Source: Amia ocellicauda (Eukaryota > Chordata > Actinopteri > Amiiformes > Amiidae). Taken from it: a stretch of DNA of 64,000 bases. Positions 13,470 through 24,100 of the stretch are shown here, in pieces. A program made the position numbers and the translations under genes. A model generated the notes under the pieces. The model saw nothing but the letters and a program-made list of their open reading frames with translations. It ran no database searches and had not been told where the DNA came from. Where the stretch lies: the NCBI RefSeq assembly GCF_036373705.1, contig NC_089864.1:11362001-11426000 (forward strand). The letters are read 5' to 3'. Each line of letters begins with the position of its first letter. The stretch's first letter is position 1.

Positions 13470-14107
13470 ACACCACCAAAAAGCAGCTAATTGTTTATTA
13501 TTTATCATCACTTATTGCCTTGTCTTTCAATTATCCAGTGAAATGAAGTGTCATCAAAGGGCTGGGCTTGAATTCCCAACACCCTCCGAGGAAGGTTGGG
13601 AACAATTTACACTCCATCTGGGACTGAGCCAGACTTTTTTTAAATGAATTACTGAGCCAGTGCAGGAAATCGAGCTGCTCCCAACCCACGGCCCTGTGCA
13701 GAGATTTTGGGAAGCCGTGGGTTGTCTGTTAGTTCAGACAGGAGCACAAACTCTCCCACAAGCCCTCACTTCTTGGGCTGACCTGAATTTCAATGCCACG
13801 GTTCAGGTATTAATCCAGGGTTTGGGGGGGTTTACCATTCAAAAAGTCAAATCAAAAATCTATTTGAAGGAGAGTAGAAGGATCTGAGGTCTTACTTGGG
13901 TGTTTTCAAAAAGTCTGGGAGAGTTACAGTGAGATTAGGAGGTTGTTTATCATCATCTGATTTAACATTACTGTTAATATTGGATCCTTTGGACATGATT
14001 CAAAAATTGGACAGACATTTAAACATTTTGTTCAAATTATACATATCATATTTTACTTTTTTCAAGCATAAGTAGACATTATTTAAATGTTATGTTTTAT
14101 TCTAAGC

Positions 14108-14409
14108 CAGAGGTGGCCAAACACCAACCTGGAGAGCCCCTGTCCAGCAGGTTTTATATGTCACCTTTAATCATCTATTTCTAAACACACAGAACAACTG
14201 AACTGTGGTCAATAAAGCGGGTGATTTGTTAAATTAATTCCTTAGAAATCTACTGTCTGCAGCCATCAATCACCATAATTCCCTTAATTGAACAAGTCAT
14301 CTGACTTAATTGAACTGCTATGTGTTTACCATTTAGATATTGGTGTTTTAGGGTAACCTATAAAAATTACTGGATAGGGGCTCTCCAGGACTGGGTTTGA
14401 CCACCCCTG
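14108..14409. mobile_element. 302-bp hAT-type MITE with exact 8-bp target duplication
   Basis: The ends are inverted repeats of about 40 bp. The left end begins cagaggtggccaaac, and the right end read in reverse begins caggggtggtcaaac. Both continue into a shared cctggagagcccct segment. The 8-bp direct repeat ttctaagc flanks it exactly (14100-14107 and 14410-14417). CAG-type termini plus an 8-bp duplication are the marks of the hAT superfamily. There is no coding capacity, so it would have been moved by a transposase supplied in trans. Confidence 0.93.
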
Positions 14410-16068
14410 TTCTAAGCTAAGCTCAACATATGTATGAGTTAGCTTTGTGTAAGCGCTGCAGATTACTTGGAGGAAGAAGTGAACAGCCCAGCTCACCAGA
14501 GCCACTCAGAGCTGCTTCCTCAGAGTTTGCACTAATGACTGTTATTCTGATATACAAATTGTTCATCCTTCCCATGACAAATACAGGTACTTGTGAACTT
14601 TACTATACCGGACTCATTTGGGGGTAGGTTTGGGCAGCAATGTTATGACCTCTATCAAGTTTGTGTCTTCTGAAGCTTTCCCTAGTTTCCCTGTTAATCG
14701 TATCACAAGATTTTCTAGTTTCACACTCATTGCCTGGCAGGGTAAGGTACTCAACAGTCCTATTATTCCATCTGAGGAACACAATTAAATCTACTGTGTG
14801 GCTGGGCCTGCCCTTATTTGACTTACTTAGCTTAAGTTCTCTCTACCCAAAGTTGTTGGATAGACTGATTAACTGGAAAACTGTAGTACATAGACACATT
14901 GTTTGGGATCTCTCCCCTGAGTGAGTGAGACATTTGCTCAGTCAAGGCAATATCTTGAGTTTTTCCCTGATTCACACTGCCACCATGTGGTAGATGTAGG
15001 GATTGATGACACAGTATTGATAAAGGATCTTTGTTTCTATTTTAAGAACCCATAGGTTATTTATTATAAGAAACAAACAACAATTTAGATACTATAACAG
15101 AGGTTTATGTTTTTATGATCCGGGGAAAAAAAAAATCTGTTATTACATTTGAGCTTCTGCTGCTTTAAGAAAAAAAAAATCTGTCAGTCATAATTCATCT
15201 ACTAGGCGAGAAAGTCAGTCATATTAATTTTCAGATAACATATTTTTAAATATATCTGGCTGACAGGAAGGACTATCACACACACCTTCTCCAATTCAAT
15301 GATATTAAGATCCCACTGCAACACACTGCATCTTCTAAGACATTTAATAACACAAGTTATGTGGAAGAATGGACAAGGCTTCCAGATAACTGAAACCACG
15401 CAAGAGCATACAGTCACATTTTCTTATGAATATTCAGTGTGGAGAGATGCATTCCTGAAATGAATTTATTTCCATTTCCTCATCCTTTGAGGATACGTCA
15501 GACCAAAATCAGTTGTATCAACAGGTGGCACTGCCGCTCCCTAATCATGCAAGGAGCGCTGTTTTAAATACACAATTTTGAATGATGTTTACAAATCGCA
15601 GAGCTGTTGAAATGGAAAACCTTTTTTTGTATGTGTGTGAATCATTTCCTGCTAACCAAACATTGTCCTAGGAAACCCTGATAATGTGTAAGCTATTCAG
15701 AGTTTCCCTTTTTACAAAAATGCTCTAATAGAACTGATCTCCAGGCTGAAGGTTCCCTGTACTATCTACAAAGGAATTAACCACATCATGTGATTTTCTG
15801 TAATGTGTGTTGGTATGTGTGCCTATTAAATCATTATTTTCTTAACTTATATTATATATACAGTGAGGGGAAAAAAGTATCTGATCCCCTGCTGATTTTG
15901 TACGTTTGCCCACTGACAAAGAAATGATCAGTCTATAATTTTAATGGTAGGTGTATTTTAACAGTGAGAGACAGAATAACAACAAAAAAATCCAGAAAAA
16001 CGCATTTCAAAAAAGTTATAAATTGATTTGCATGTTAATGAGGGAAATAAGTATTTGACCCCTTCGAC

Positions 16069-16970
16069 TTAGTACTTGGTGGCAAAACCCTTGCTGGCAA
16101 TCACAGAGGTCAGACGTTTCTTGTAGTTGGCCACCAGGTTTGCACACATCTCAGGAGGGATTTTGTCCCACTCCTCTTTGCAGATCCTCTCCAAGTCATT
16201 AAGGTTTCGAGGCTGACTTTTGGCAACTCGAACCTTCAGCTCCCTCCACAGATTTTCTATGGGATTAAGGTCTGGAGGCTGGCTAGGCCACTCCAGGACA
16301 TTAATGTGCTTCTTCTCGAGCCACTCCTTTGTTGCCTTGGCTGTGTGTTTTGGGTCATTGTCATGCTGGAATACCCATCCACGACCCATTTTCAATGCCC
16401 TGGCTGAGGAAAAGAGGTTCTCACTCAAGATTTGACGGTACATGGCCCCGTCCATCGTCCCTTTGATCCAAACACGGCGAGTTGAGCTGATGCCTAAGAG
16501 CTCGATTTTGGTCTCATCTGACCACAACACTTTCACCCAGGTCTCCTCTGAATCATTCAGATGTTGGCAAACTTCAGACGGGCCTGTACATGTGTTTTCT
16601 TGAGCAGGGGGACCTTGCGGGCGCTGCAGGATTTCAGTCCTTCACGGCGTAGTGTGTTACCAATTGTTTTCTTGGTGACTATGGTCCCAGCTGCCTTGAG
16701 ATCATTAACAAGATCCTCCCGTGTAGTTCTGGGCTGATTCCTCACCGCTCTCATGATTATTGAAACTCCACGAGGTGAGATCTTGCATGGAGCCCCAGAC
16801 CGAGGGAGACTGACAGTTATTTTGTGTTTCTTCCATTTGCGAATAATTGCACCAACTGTTGTCACCTTCTCACCAAGCTGCTTGGCGATGGTCTTGTAGC
16901 CCATTCCAGCCTTGTGTAGGTCTACAATCTTGTCCCGGACATCCTTGGACAGCTCTTTGGTCTTGGCCAT
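16069..16970 (-). pseudogene. broken Tc1-like transposase (copy 1)
   Basis: DD34E-type transposase of the Tc1/mariner superfamily, which cuts and pastes its own element at TA sites. The N-terminal half (16970-16557) begins [20 protein letters not shown] with paired-like helix-turn-helix segments and a GRPR-like SLPRSGAP linker, and stops early after a frameshift. The second half (from about 16555 to 16069) carries [17 protein letters not shown] and [12 protein letters not shown], so all three catalytic acidic residues are still readable. A region of about 40 residues between the first two is deleted. It is not functional. Confidence 0.93.
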
Positions 16971-17012
16971 GGTGGAGAGTTTGGAATCTGATTGATTGAT
17001 TGCTTCTGTGGT

Positions 17013-17109
17013 CAGGTGTCTTTTATACAGGTAACGAGCTGAGATTAGGAGAAGTCCCTTTAAGAGAGTGCTCCTAATCTCAGCTCGTTACCTGTATAAA
17101 AGACACCTG
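17013..17109. repeat. 39-bp perfect inverted repeat inside Tc1 copy 1
   Basis: Arms 17013-17051 and 17071-17109 are exact reverse complements with a 19-nt loop. It lies between the terminal repeat and the transposase start. The equivalent hairpin is present in the other copy at 44899-44995. Confidence 0.95.
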
Positions 17110-17249
17110 GGAGCCAGAAATCTTGCTGATTGATAGGGGATCAAATACTTATTTCCCTCATTAACATGCAAATCAATGTATAACTTTTTTGAAATGCATT
17201 TTTCCCTCACTGTATATATATATATATATTCTCACCCCCCCGGATGCGT

Positions 17250-17745
17250 CATCGTTATTTATACAGGTTCAGTTAAAACATTAAAAACTATTTTGTGTTT
17301 TAGATACAAGTCTACTGACTCTCTAGAGGCAGTTCAGAGGAGAGCAACCAGACTTATTCCAGGTCTGAAGGGAAAGTCCTACTGAGAGACTGAGGAACTG
17401 AACCTTTTCACCCTGGAACAGAGGAGACTACGTGGGGACTTGATCCAAGTCTTAAAAATCATGAAAGGCATCGACCACATCAACCCAGAGGAGCTTTTCC
17501 AGATCAGCAGGGACACACGCGCCCGGGGACACAAATGGAAACTGGGCGTCAAGGCATTCAAGACAGAAAACAGGAGACACTTCTTCACACAGAGAGGCGT
17601 CACAATCTGAACAAACTCCCCAGCGATGTGGCTGAAGAAGAGACTGGATAGGATCCTTGGATCACTTAGTTATTAATGGACACCAAACGAGCACCATGGG
17701 GTGAATGGCCTCCTCTCGATTGGACACGTTCTTACTTGAAATGCG
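17250..17745 (+). mobile_element. LINE 3' fragment, CR1/L2-like (5'-truncated)
   Basis: The plus strand encodes, across frame breaks, the region that follows the reverse transcriptase in CR1/L2-type LINE ORF2: ESLEAVQRRATRLIPGLKG, LNLFTLEQRRLRGDLIQV, KIMKGIDHINPEELF and RHFFTQRGVTIWN-like text. The end resembles the gaatggcctcctctcg-type CR1 tail. It is truncated, has stop codons and is dead. It sits between Tc1 copy 1 and the ano6 promoter region. Confidence 0.8.
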
Positions 17746-17759
17746 ATATATATATATAG

Positions 17760-18055
17760 CAGACCTAGACACTATACAAACAAACCATCAAACACAGACA
17801 CAAATGAGTGAATCTGAAGCTCATACATCTATAGTAACAGCAGTTTAAGAACAACTTACTACCCCTCCTCATGATGAATGACACGCAGTGCTCACGGGGA
17901 GCGTCTGGAGGAGGAGACTGCGCATCTGACACAGTTCCCGCTCGCCCTGCAGGCTCCGAGCAGTGCCGCTGCGGCTGCCATGGACCTGCAGGATAACAGC
18001 CACACCGCTTGATCGGCTGCTGTGCTGCGAGTCGGTCTGCCAGCTGCCGCTCACG
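17760..18055 (+). promoter_or_regulatory. ano6 promoter / 5' UTR region
   Basis: The base composition becomes CpG-rich from about 17880. A short upstream open reading frame (ATG 17980 to TGA 18012, 10 codons) lies 43 nt before the main start codon. A TGCGCAT sequence near 17919 resembles a half NRF1 site. The transcription start is not known. Confidence 0.5.
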
Positions 18056-18125
18056 ATGAGTGAACACGAGATCTTGGAGATGGACTCGGACCCGGGCGAC
18101 ACGGAGCTGGTGGACGAGGAGCAGT
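18056..18125 (+). CDS. ano6: ano6 coding exon 1
   Basis: Starts [19 protein letters not shown], an acidic N terminus, and ends at a perfect gtgagt donor in phase 1. The first in-frame ATG was chosen. The sequence is acidic like mammalian ANO6 N termini but not clearly alignable with them. Confidence 0.75.
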
Positions 18126-21100
18126 GTGAGTGCTTGTTGGGCAAGTTTTCCTCCGGGGCGAGTGAAGTTGGTGCGCCGGGTTGTGGCCGCAGCTGGGACA
18201 GAGACCTGGCGTGTAGTAGCACACCTGTGGGGGAGAGAGAGGGTGAATGAAAGGCGAGATGGGTGCATAAAGTATAAGACAAAAATGCTGTCCTCTGAGT
18301 TATTTCTTCATCTGAATTGATAGTGGCATCGTGTGGGTCGGGAGAGGACAGGAGTCAAACAACCCACATGGATAAATCACAGTATGGCGTGCTTTTAGTT
18401 TAGGGCGTTTTTCTCCCTAGCTTCCCCCCCACACAGTGCTTCGTAAACCAGCAGCTACAAGTTGTTTCAGTGTGTCGTACTACATTTTTCTTTTTACACG
18501 GACACTTATCTGTTTTAAAGTAACAGTGTCAGGAGACTCCCACTCCGAAATGCCAAGTGACCATCCCCGCCCTACAGTAAAACAAGAAACTAACATGAAG
18601 TGGATCTCCATCTGAGATCTGTTTATACGCGATGGGTTTGGAGATCATTCACACTTTTAGTTTGCATTGTGAAGGTGGTCTTGTCTTGCCTGGGAGGGGA
18701 TTTTACTAAGGTCCCCGCAGATAGTGTGTGAAACCAATTATTACTTTACTGGAGGATTCAAAGTGTTGAAATAGTCCTCTGTCCACCATCTACACTTCTG
18801 CATCTTTCTTTTTATTCAGAGTTCTGGTAGGAGGTTGTGCCATCACTGTTAAAGTTAAATGACTGTGGGTATGGCTCAGCTAATATATGCATTATGTATA
18901 TCAAGGTTGACCTGGAGCTGTGGATGAGGAATACATTTCGGATTATTAATTTTTTAAGAACTGAAGAAAAGGGAGGGCATCATCTGTATGTAGGCCTGCA
19001 CTTCCTGGTTACTATTTTTGCCTGTGTTGCTCAGTGACAAATCTGTTGATATGAGTGGTTAACCATTTGTGCAGAAAAACCTGGATGATTTGTTTTCAAA
19101 CGATGAGCTATACAGACACTTGCATGTCGCTAATAGTTGCAGGAGTTTATTTAGTCTGTAAAGTGTGTAATACATTTTCTTCAGTCAGGTTCTTGAGACT
19201 TGATAACTTACATAAATATTATTTTCAAACAGGAGAAGAAATATCAACTGAGTGTTTATTTTTGTTTTCTACTTACTGAAATATAGAAATAACTTGTTGC
19301 CTGCAGAGGTGATAGGGAAGCACATGTAAAATTAGCATAAACATCATGTGTTACCTGTGAGACAACAATGGAAGCAGATAGGCTTGTTGCATTATTTGAC
19401 ACCAGTGAAATATAACAAAGAACAATAACATGTGACTCCTTTAAGTTTCCAAAGAGAGCTTACTATGCATAATTATACTTTCTCCAACATTGTTGCTAGT
19501 GCTTTAACTCCATCCTGATTAGTGATTGCACAAGTCCTCAAAACCCTGTATGTCACTGCGTTCGCAGTGTGCACAGACTTGCAAGTCATCGCTTGCCAGG
19601 GCTGACTTCACAGATGGTCTAGATATGAGACGTGTTTTTAGTTTTTCTGTTTGTAGATAAAATATGTATTTAGAAAATGTATTCAACAAAAACTCTAATA
19701 AAGACTTTTTTAAGACAGGTTTATTTGTCTAGTAGCACAATAAACACTAATAATGGCCCTATGATATATTTATGAGTTGCCAAAGTGGAAACAATATTGG
19801 GCAATACCATTATTCATACAGTTATTAGAGCTCATATACAATAATACAATTGTTTTGCACCTTGAAAGAGGCGAGTGGGTCATCCAGTTGAGGTGTGTCT
19901 GGGCCAGTCCTGAGATCATTGCTTCCAAACCTAGCTCTGCCACTTTAATGAACGTGATTCAATGTTGTTGTTTTTCCCCCACAGCTGTTAAATGTATCTG
20001 CTGGTTTCACAGAACCGCATTAGAAACAGTTACTGAAATTTTAATTAAATTTCTAAGCAGATAATTACAGAGTGCTGTGAAGTTCATAAGCATGATATAA
20101 AATCTCAGGGGGTTAGCTGTTAATGCTGTGCATTTTCTTTTCATGACGGTTTAACAAGGCTCTACCAGCTCTTAAGTATACTTTTTTTTTTTTGTCCTCG
20201 TTTCAGGGTGTATTGTAATCAGTAGCATCAGGTGCTTCGATTACTTTTTCTTTAATGTTGGTGTTGTGGGTTTGTTTATTTTACAGAAAGTGAATGAATC
20301 ATATTCATACACAGGTTTGTACTGTGCAGGGAATGACACTACAGTCACAACTATACATATACAAATGTAAAACAAAGGTTGGATGTGAAGTATTGGTGTA
20401 ACATTTTGGACACAGTTTTACAGCTTACACTGTATTGGTCCCTATCAGTCTTACTAATAGAAAAATGTATTTTCAGTGACTTAGCTAAGAAAGATTTGGA
20501 TCTGGAGATAAAAGATTTAAAAAGATAAAAGATTAAAATGCGATCGATCTGAGGAAGTAAAGGTAACTATTATTTTCAGTAGTACTTACTAGCCTATTGC
20601 TTGGTTAATACTGCTGTAACTTCATTTTGCCTCCACTTCTTCATATATACTTTTATGAATAGCCCAGGCATGTAATTTAATGTTAGGGCCATTGCATTGT
20701 AATATACTTTAATTTGTGAAATGTTTAAATAAATTAACACACATCTGAGCATAGATACAGTAAATTGTAGCTTCTATCATCTGGTTAATATAAGGAAAAA
20801 CAAAATAAACTTTCTTCTGATCGTGGGAAGAAGCTCTTTTAGCAGCCAGAAAGTATGAGTAGACAAACAATGCATGAAAACATTTGAACCTTTTCCCAGA
20901 AGTCAAAGGAAATGGCTTGAGTAGAGTTTTAACCAGCCTCTTTTTTTTTTTTTTTATAAAAGAGGGGAAAGTCTGTCACAGAGGATTGACTTCACACTTG
21001 CCAGGGCCTGTAAACTGTTCAAATGTTAAAATAACAGGTTTTACATGTTTGAATTTGTCATTTTTGAGGTTCGTCCCCTATATATTTATCAGATATGTTA

Positions 21101-24100
21101 ATAAGTGTAATTAATACATTCTCTGTAACAGAATAAAAGTAGAGCTGTGCCTTATCCCACAGGGTGTTGCTATACTTTAGCAGGGATATATCAACATTTT
21201 TAGCTCCACATTATACAGGTGGAGTATGACTTTAGGCTAGGTTGCAGTGGATCAGGTGCAGTATCTTTTGAGTATCTCACACCTAACTCTAACTGCTGCA
21301 CCTGTATTCCTTATATGCTAAATTGTGCAAAACAAATGTGGAGCCCGGGACCTGAGTTTCAGGCATGCGCCGAAAACATCATGTTTAGTGTAAATGTAAG
21401 AAAGTCCTTCACCTTAACACCAGCAGAACAAGTATTACCAGTTTAATACCACTAGTTAATATTTGACAGGTAATCCTCAGGCAAAATACCTAAACTGAAC
21501 TTAAGTAAAATGCTTTGCCTTTCCCTCCCAGGTTTCCACCGGCTTTGTTGCCTTGTCTAAAGGGAAAGTAGGGGCTGGACTCTCACCTTGCCTTCAAGAG
21601 CTCTAGAGATTAATGTTTTTTTATGTCCCACCCCAATCAATCTTTGAATCTTTTTTTATTATAATAAGCTTTAATATATTTGTAGAGATAGACAGACTAT
21701 AATTTTAAGGTAACCAATCTGAATGCAAAGCAAGGTTCAGTTTCTTAATAAAGTGGATGAGCTGTATGCGTTGTAAGCCAGTGGTTACACCCAGGACTGC
21801 TGGAATCGCCATTTGTTTCTTTATTTTCTGAGAAGGACTGAGGAATTCTAGCATCTGGGTTTAATTTGGACGTGGAATTGGGGCCTTTGCCAATCCATTA
21901 CCAAGTGCTTTGTTTTCAAAACATTGCCATTTGCTTCATCATCCAGTTGAAGATATGATACCCCAAACAGGCTTGCTTTTAAATGCTGTAAAGATTTTTG
22001 GTATATAAAATTATAATTTAAACATGTAATTCTTTCCAGTTCAAAGGAATAGTACATATTTAATGTAAAAATATACCGAATTAATTGATCAAGCAGGACA
22101 TAATCACTCCTAGTTTTTTGCTTCATGTTAATTGATCAGGAATGTAAAATTATTAGTAAACCAGAGATCAGAATACAGAATAAAGAACATTTAACTTGTC
22201 TTAATGTTTTAATTACTTTCCTTTTTAAATACTTGATGGAAAAGAAGAATATCAACTGACTAAGTGTATTGTAAAATGTACAGATATATTTATTCAATTT
22301 ACCTTTTCAGTTTTCCCTTACAAAATACAAAAAACAACAAACACAAAATGATGTAGATCATTTGTGGATGCTTACTGACAATATATCAGTTTGAAGGCTG
22401 TGACAAAGGTCAATGGACCAACATGTTTTCTAAGCAATTTTTGTTTTACAGGCCGCAGTGTACAACAGTTTTGCCTTTTGCTTTCAGTTCGTAAATATCT
22501 CTTGCATGAAATCAGCAGTTATTTATGTGGTTTTAGAGCGGAGTGGTAAAAAAGGGGCAACTTGTGGTATTGATTTCAACTTGGGCCCTACATGCAGCTG
22601 TGTCTGCAGTTTCCTGGGTATGTTATTAAAATATAGGCCTATCTCTTTAAATCATTGCTGTACAACCTGTTACAGTGAGTGCTTTTTGTGACTCATAGAC
22701 AGGGTTGACTGGTGTGGGGCTCTATTATGGGGAGGGGCAGTACTTTCCGAACAGACCCCTATCTCTCTTTTGTGTAGCTATTTGTTTTATAAAATAATAT
22801 GATGACAGTAAAAGGCTTTTATTAGTGTACAGATGTCATTGATTCACTTTCTGATAAAAATATAGGGTTTTCTTCTATAGAAATACAATTGTACAGTAAT
22901 TCCTTTGTGGGTTGCCTTCTTGTTGCTTTTTGTGTTTAGGGCTGTTGATATATTGAAATGACAAATGGCAGGAACTGGGGATGAGGAGATAAATGTGAGG
23001 TAGTTTGGAAATTTATATGGAAATTGTTGTTTCTAGAATACCAACAAAATTAAGAGAAATACTAAAAGCTCATTTAGTCAGTAGAAGTAGTATCAAAAAC
23101 TATTCAGCGTCTGACTGAGTTTAGCATGTAGCATTTTTCTCTGTTTTCCAATTAATCCGATATAGGCTGAAATAAATCATAATACATTTTCTTCCAATGA
23201 AAAGATTGCTGATCTGTGCCTTCGGCCTGGGAGAACAGCTGAAGTCTCCCGTGTTCCTGACATGGAGAAGGAGAATGTTCTGGGTGACCAGACAAACTAT
23301 GTTAAGCCTTTGTTAGAAAGACGGGGAAAATAAAAGCCAGATCCCAGGTATTTCAAATACTTGTTAAATATGTAGCCCTTCAATGGTTTTTAGAACTAAT
23401 TTCAGTGACCTGTGGGGTTTCCTTATGGGGCAAAGCAAAAAACAACCACAACAAAAGGCACCATATCCACGGAAACAGCTCTTCCGGTTATTTCCATGGG
23501 TGTGTCCAGTCCAGTCCGCTTAATCCAGTTAATGGTTCAAGCCCCCTCCCGTGCTTGTTTTAAAATGCCAGAATAGTAGTAGTAGTAGTATAAGTTATAA
23601 TAATTGCCACTCTCTGTAGCCTCTCAGGGGAGATATTTTACTTTACCTACCTTTGATATCTATATTGTGTGTCAGTCAAAAGTGTACAAAGCCCCGTCTT
23701 AAATCAATATCGGTATCAATACATTTATTCTAGTCCACAAACTTTAAATAAAGATATAACTGATGAAAAAATATATAGGCCTAGTCTAATTAACAATGTG
23801 TTTCTAAATAAATCGCCAAATACAATTGAAGTGTGAACACTTTCTAATACAATTGTATCCAATTGTGTTTTATTTTAGACTATGGAATTAGTGTGTAGCA
23901 CAAAATGTCCTTAAACTGTCATCAGATGTGTATGACTATTTACCCAGAGTAACAGTGGCCTTCTGGGTGTGTTTGATGTCAGATCCACAGAGTGTCTCTT
24001 GAGTTAAAAGCCTGTCTGTTCTGCATTCAGAGGAACCGGAACTGCACTTGAAAAACCACAATAAACTGACATGTGCCTATTCGAAAGCAATTTGAGCAAC

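Larger units (their letters stand above)
9186..14099. other. dbx2-ano6 intergenic region, left part
   Basis: No coding exon recognised. It holds a (TA)n run at 11317-11373, a G-run at 11783-11806, a (CT)n run at 13421-13467 and AT-rich unique sequence. Stretches near 11640-12000 and 12990-13220 look non-repetitive and could be conserved noncoding DNA, but this cannot be tested from one sequence. Confidence 0.5.
15861..17212 (-). mobile_element. Tc1-like transposon, copy 1, internally deleted (1352 bp)
   Basis: It starts cagtgagggg and ends in the reverse of cagtgagggaaaa, each end abutting a TA. It is the same family as the copy at 44674-46248, in opposite orientation. Compared with that copy, the transposase has lost about 120 bp between TRRVW and IKGTMDG. 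A 4-nt loss after RLKFA breaks the frame. The terminal repeat at the 17212 end has lost roughly 110-140 bp just inside its tip. A perfect 39-bp inverted repeat lies in the transposase leader (17013-17109). Confidence 0.95.

Noticed and set aside
13296..13647. Frames rich in Leu-Ser across 13.3-13.6 kb
   Set aside because: Translation of a (CT)n microsatellite.
16069..16970. Two adjacent frames resembling a domesticated transposase gene
   Set aside because: Terminal repeats, TA flanks, an internal deletion and a frameshift show an ordinary dead Tc1 copy.
17963..18055. Extending the ano6 N terminus upstream of 18056
   Set aside because: The frame is open, but the first codon available there is GTG and no in-frame ATG exists before 18056.
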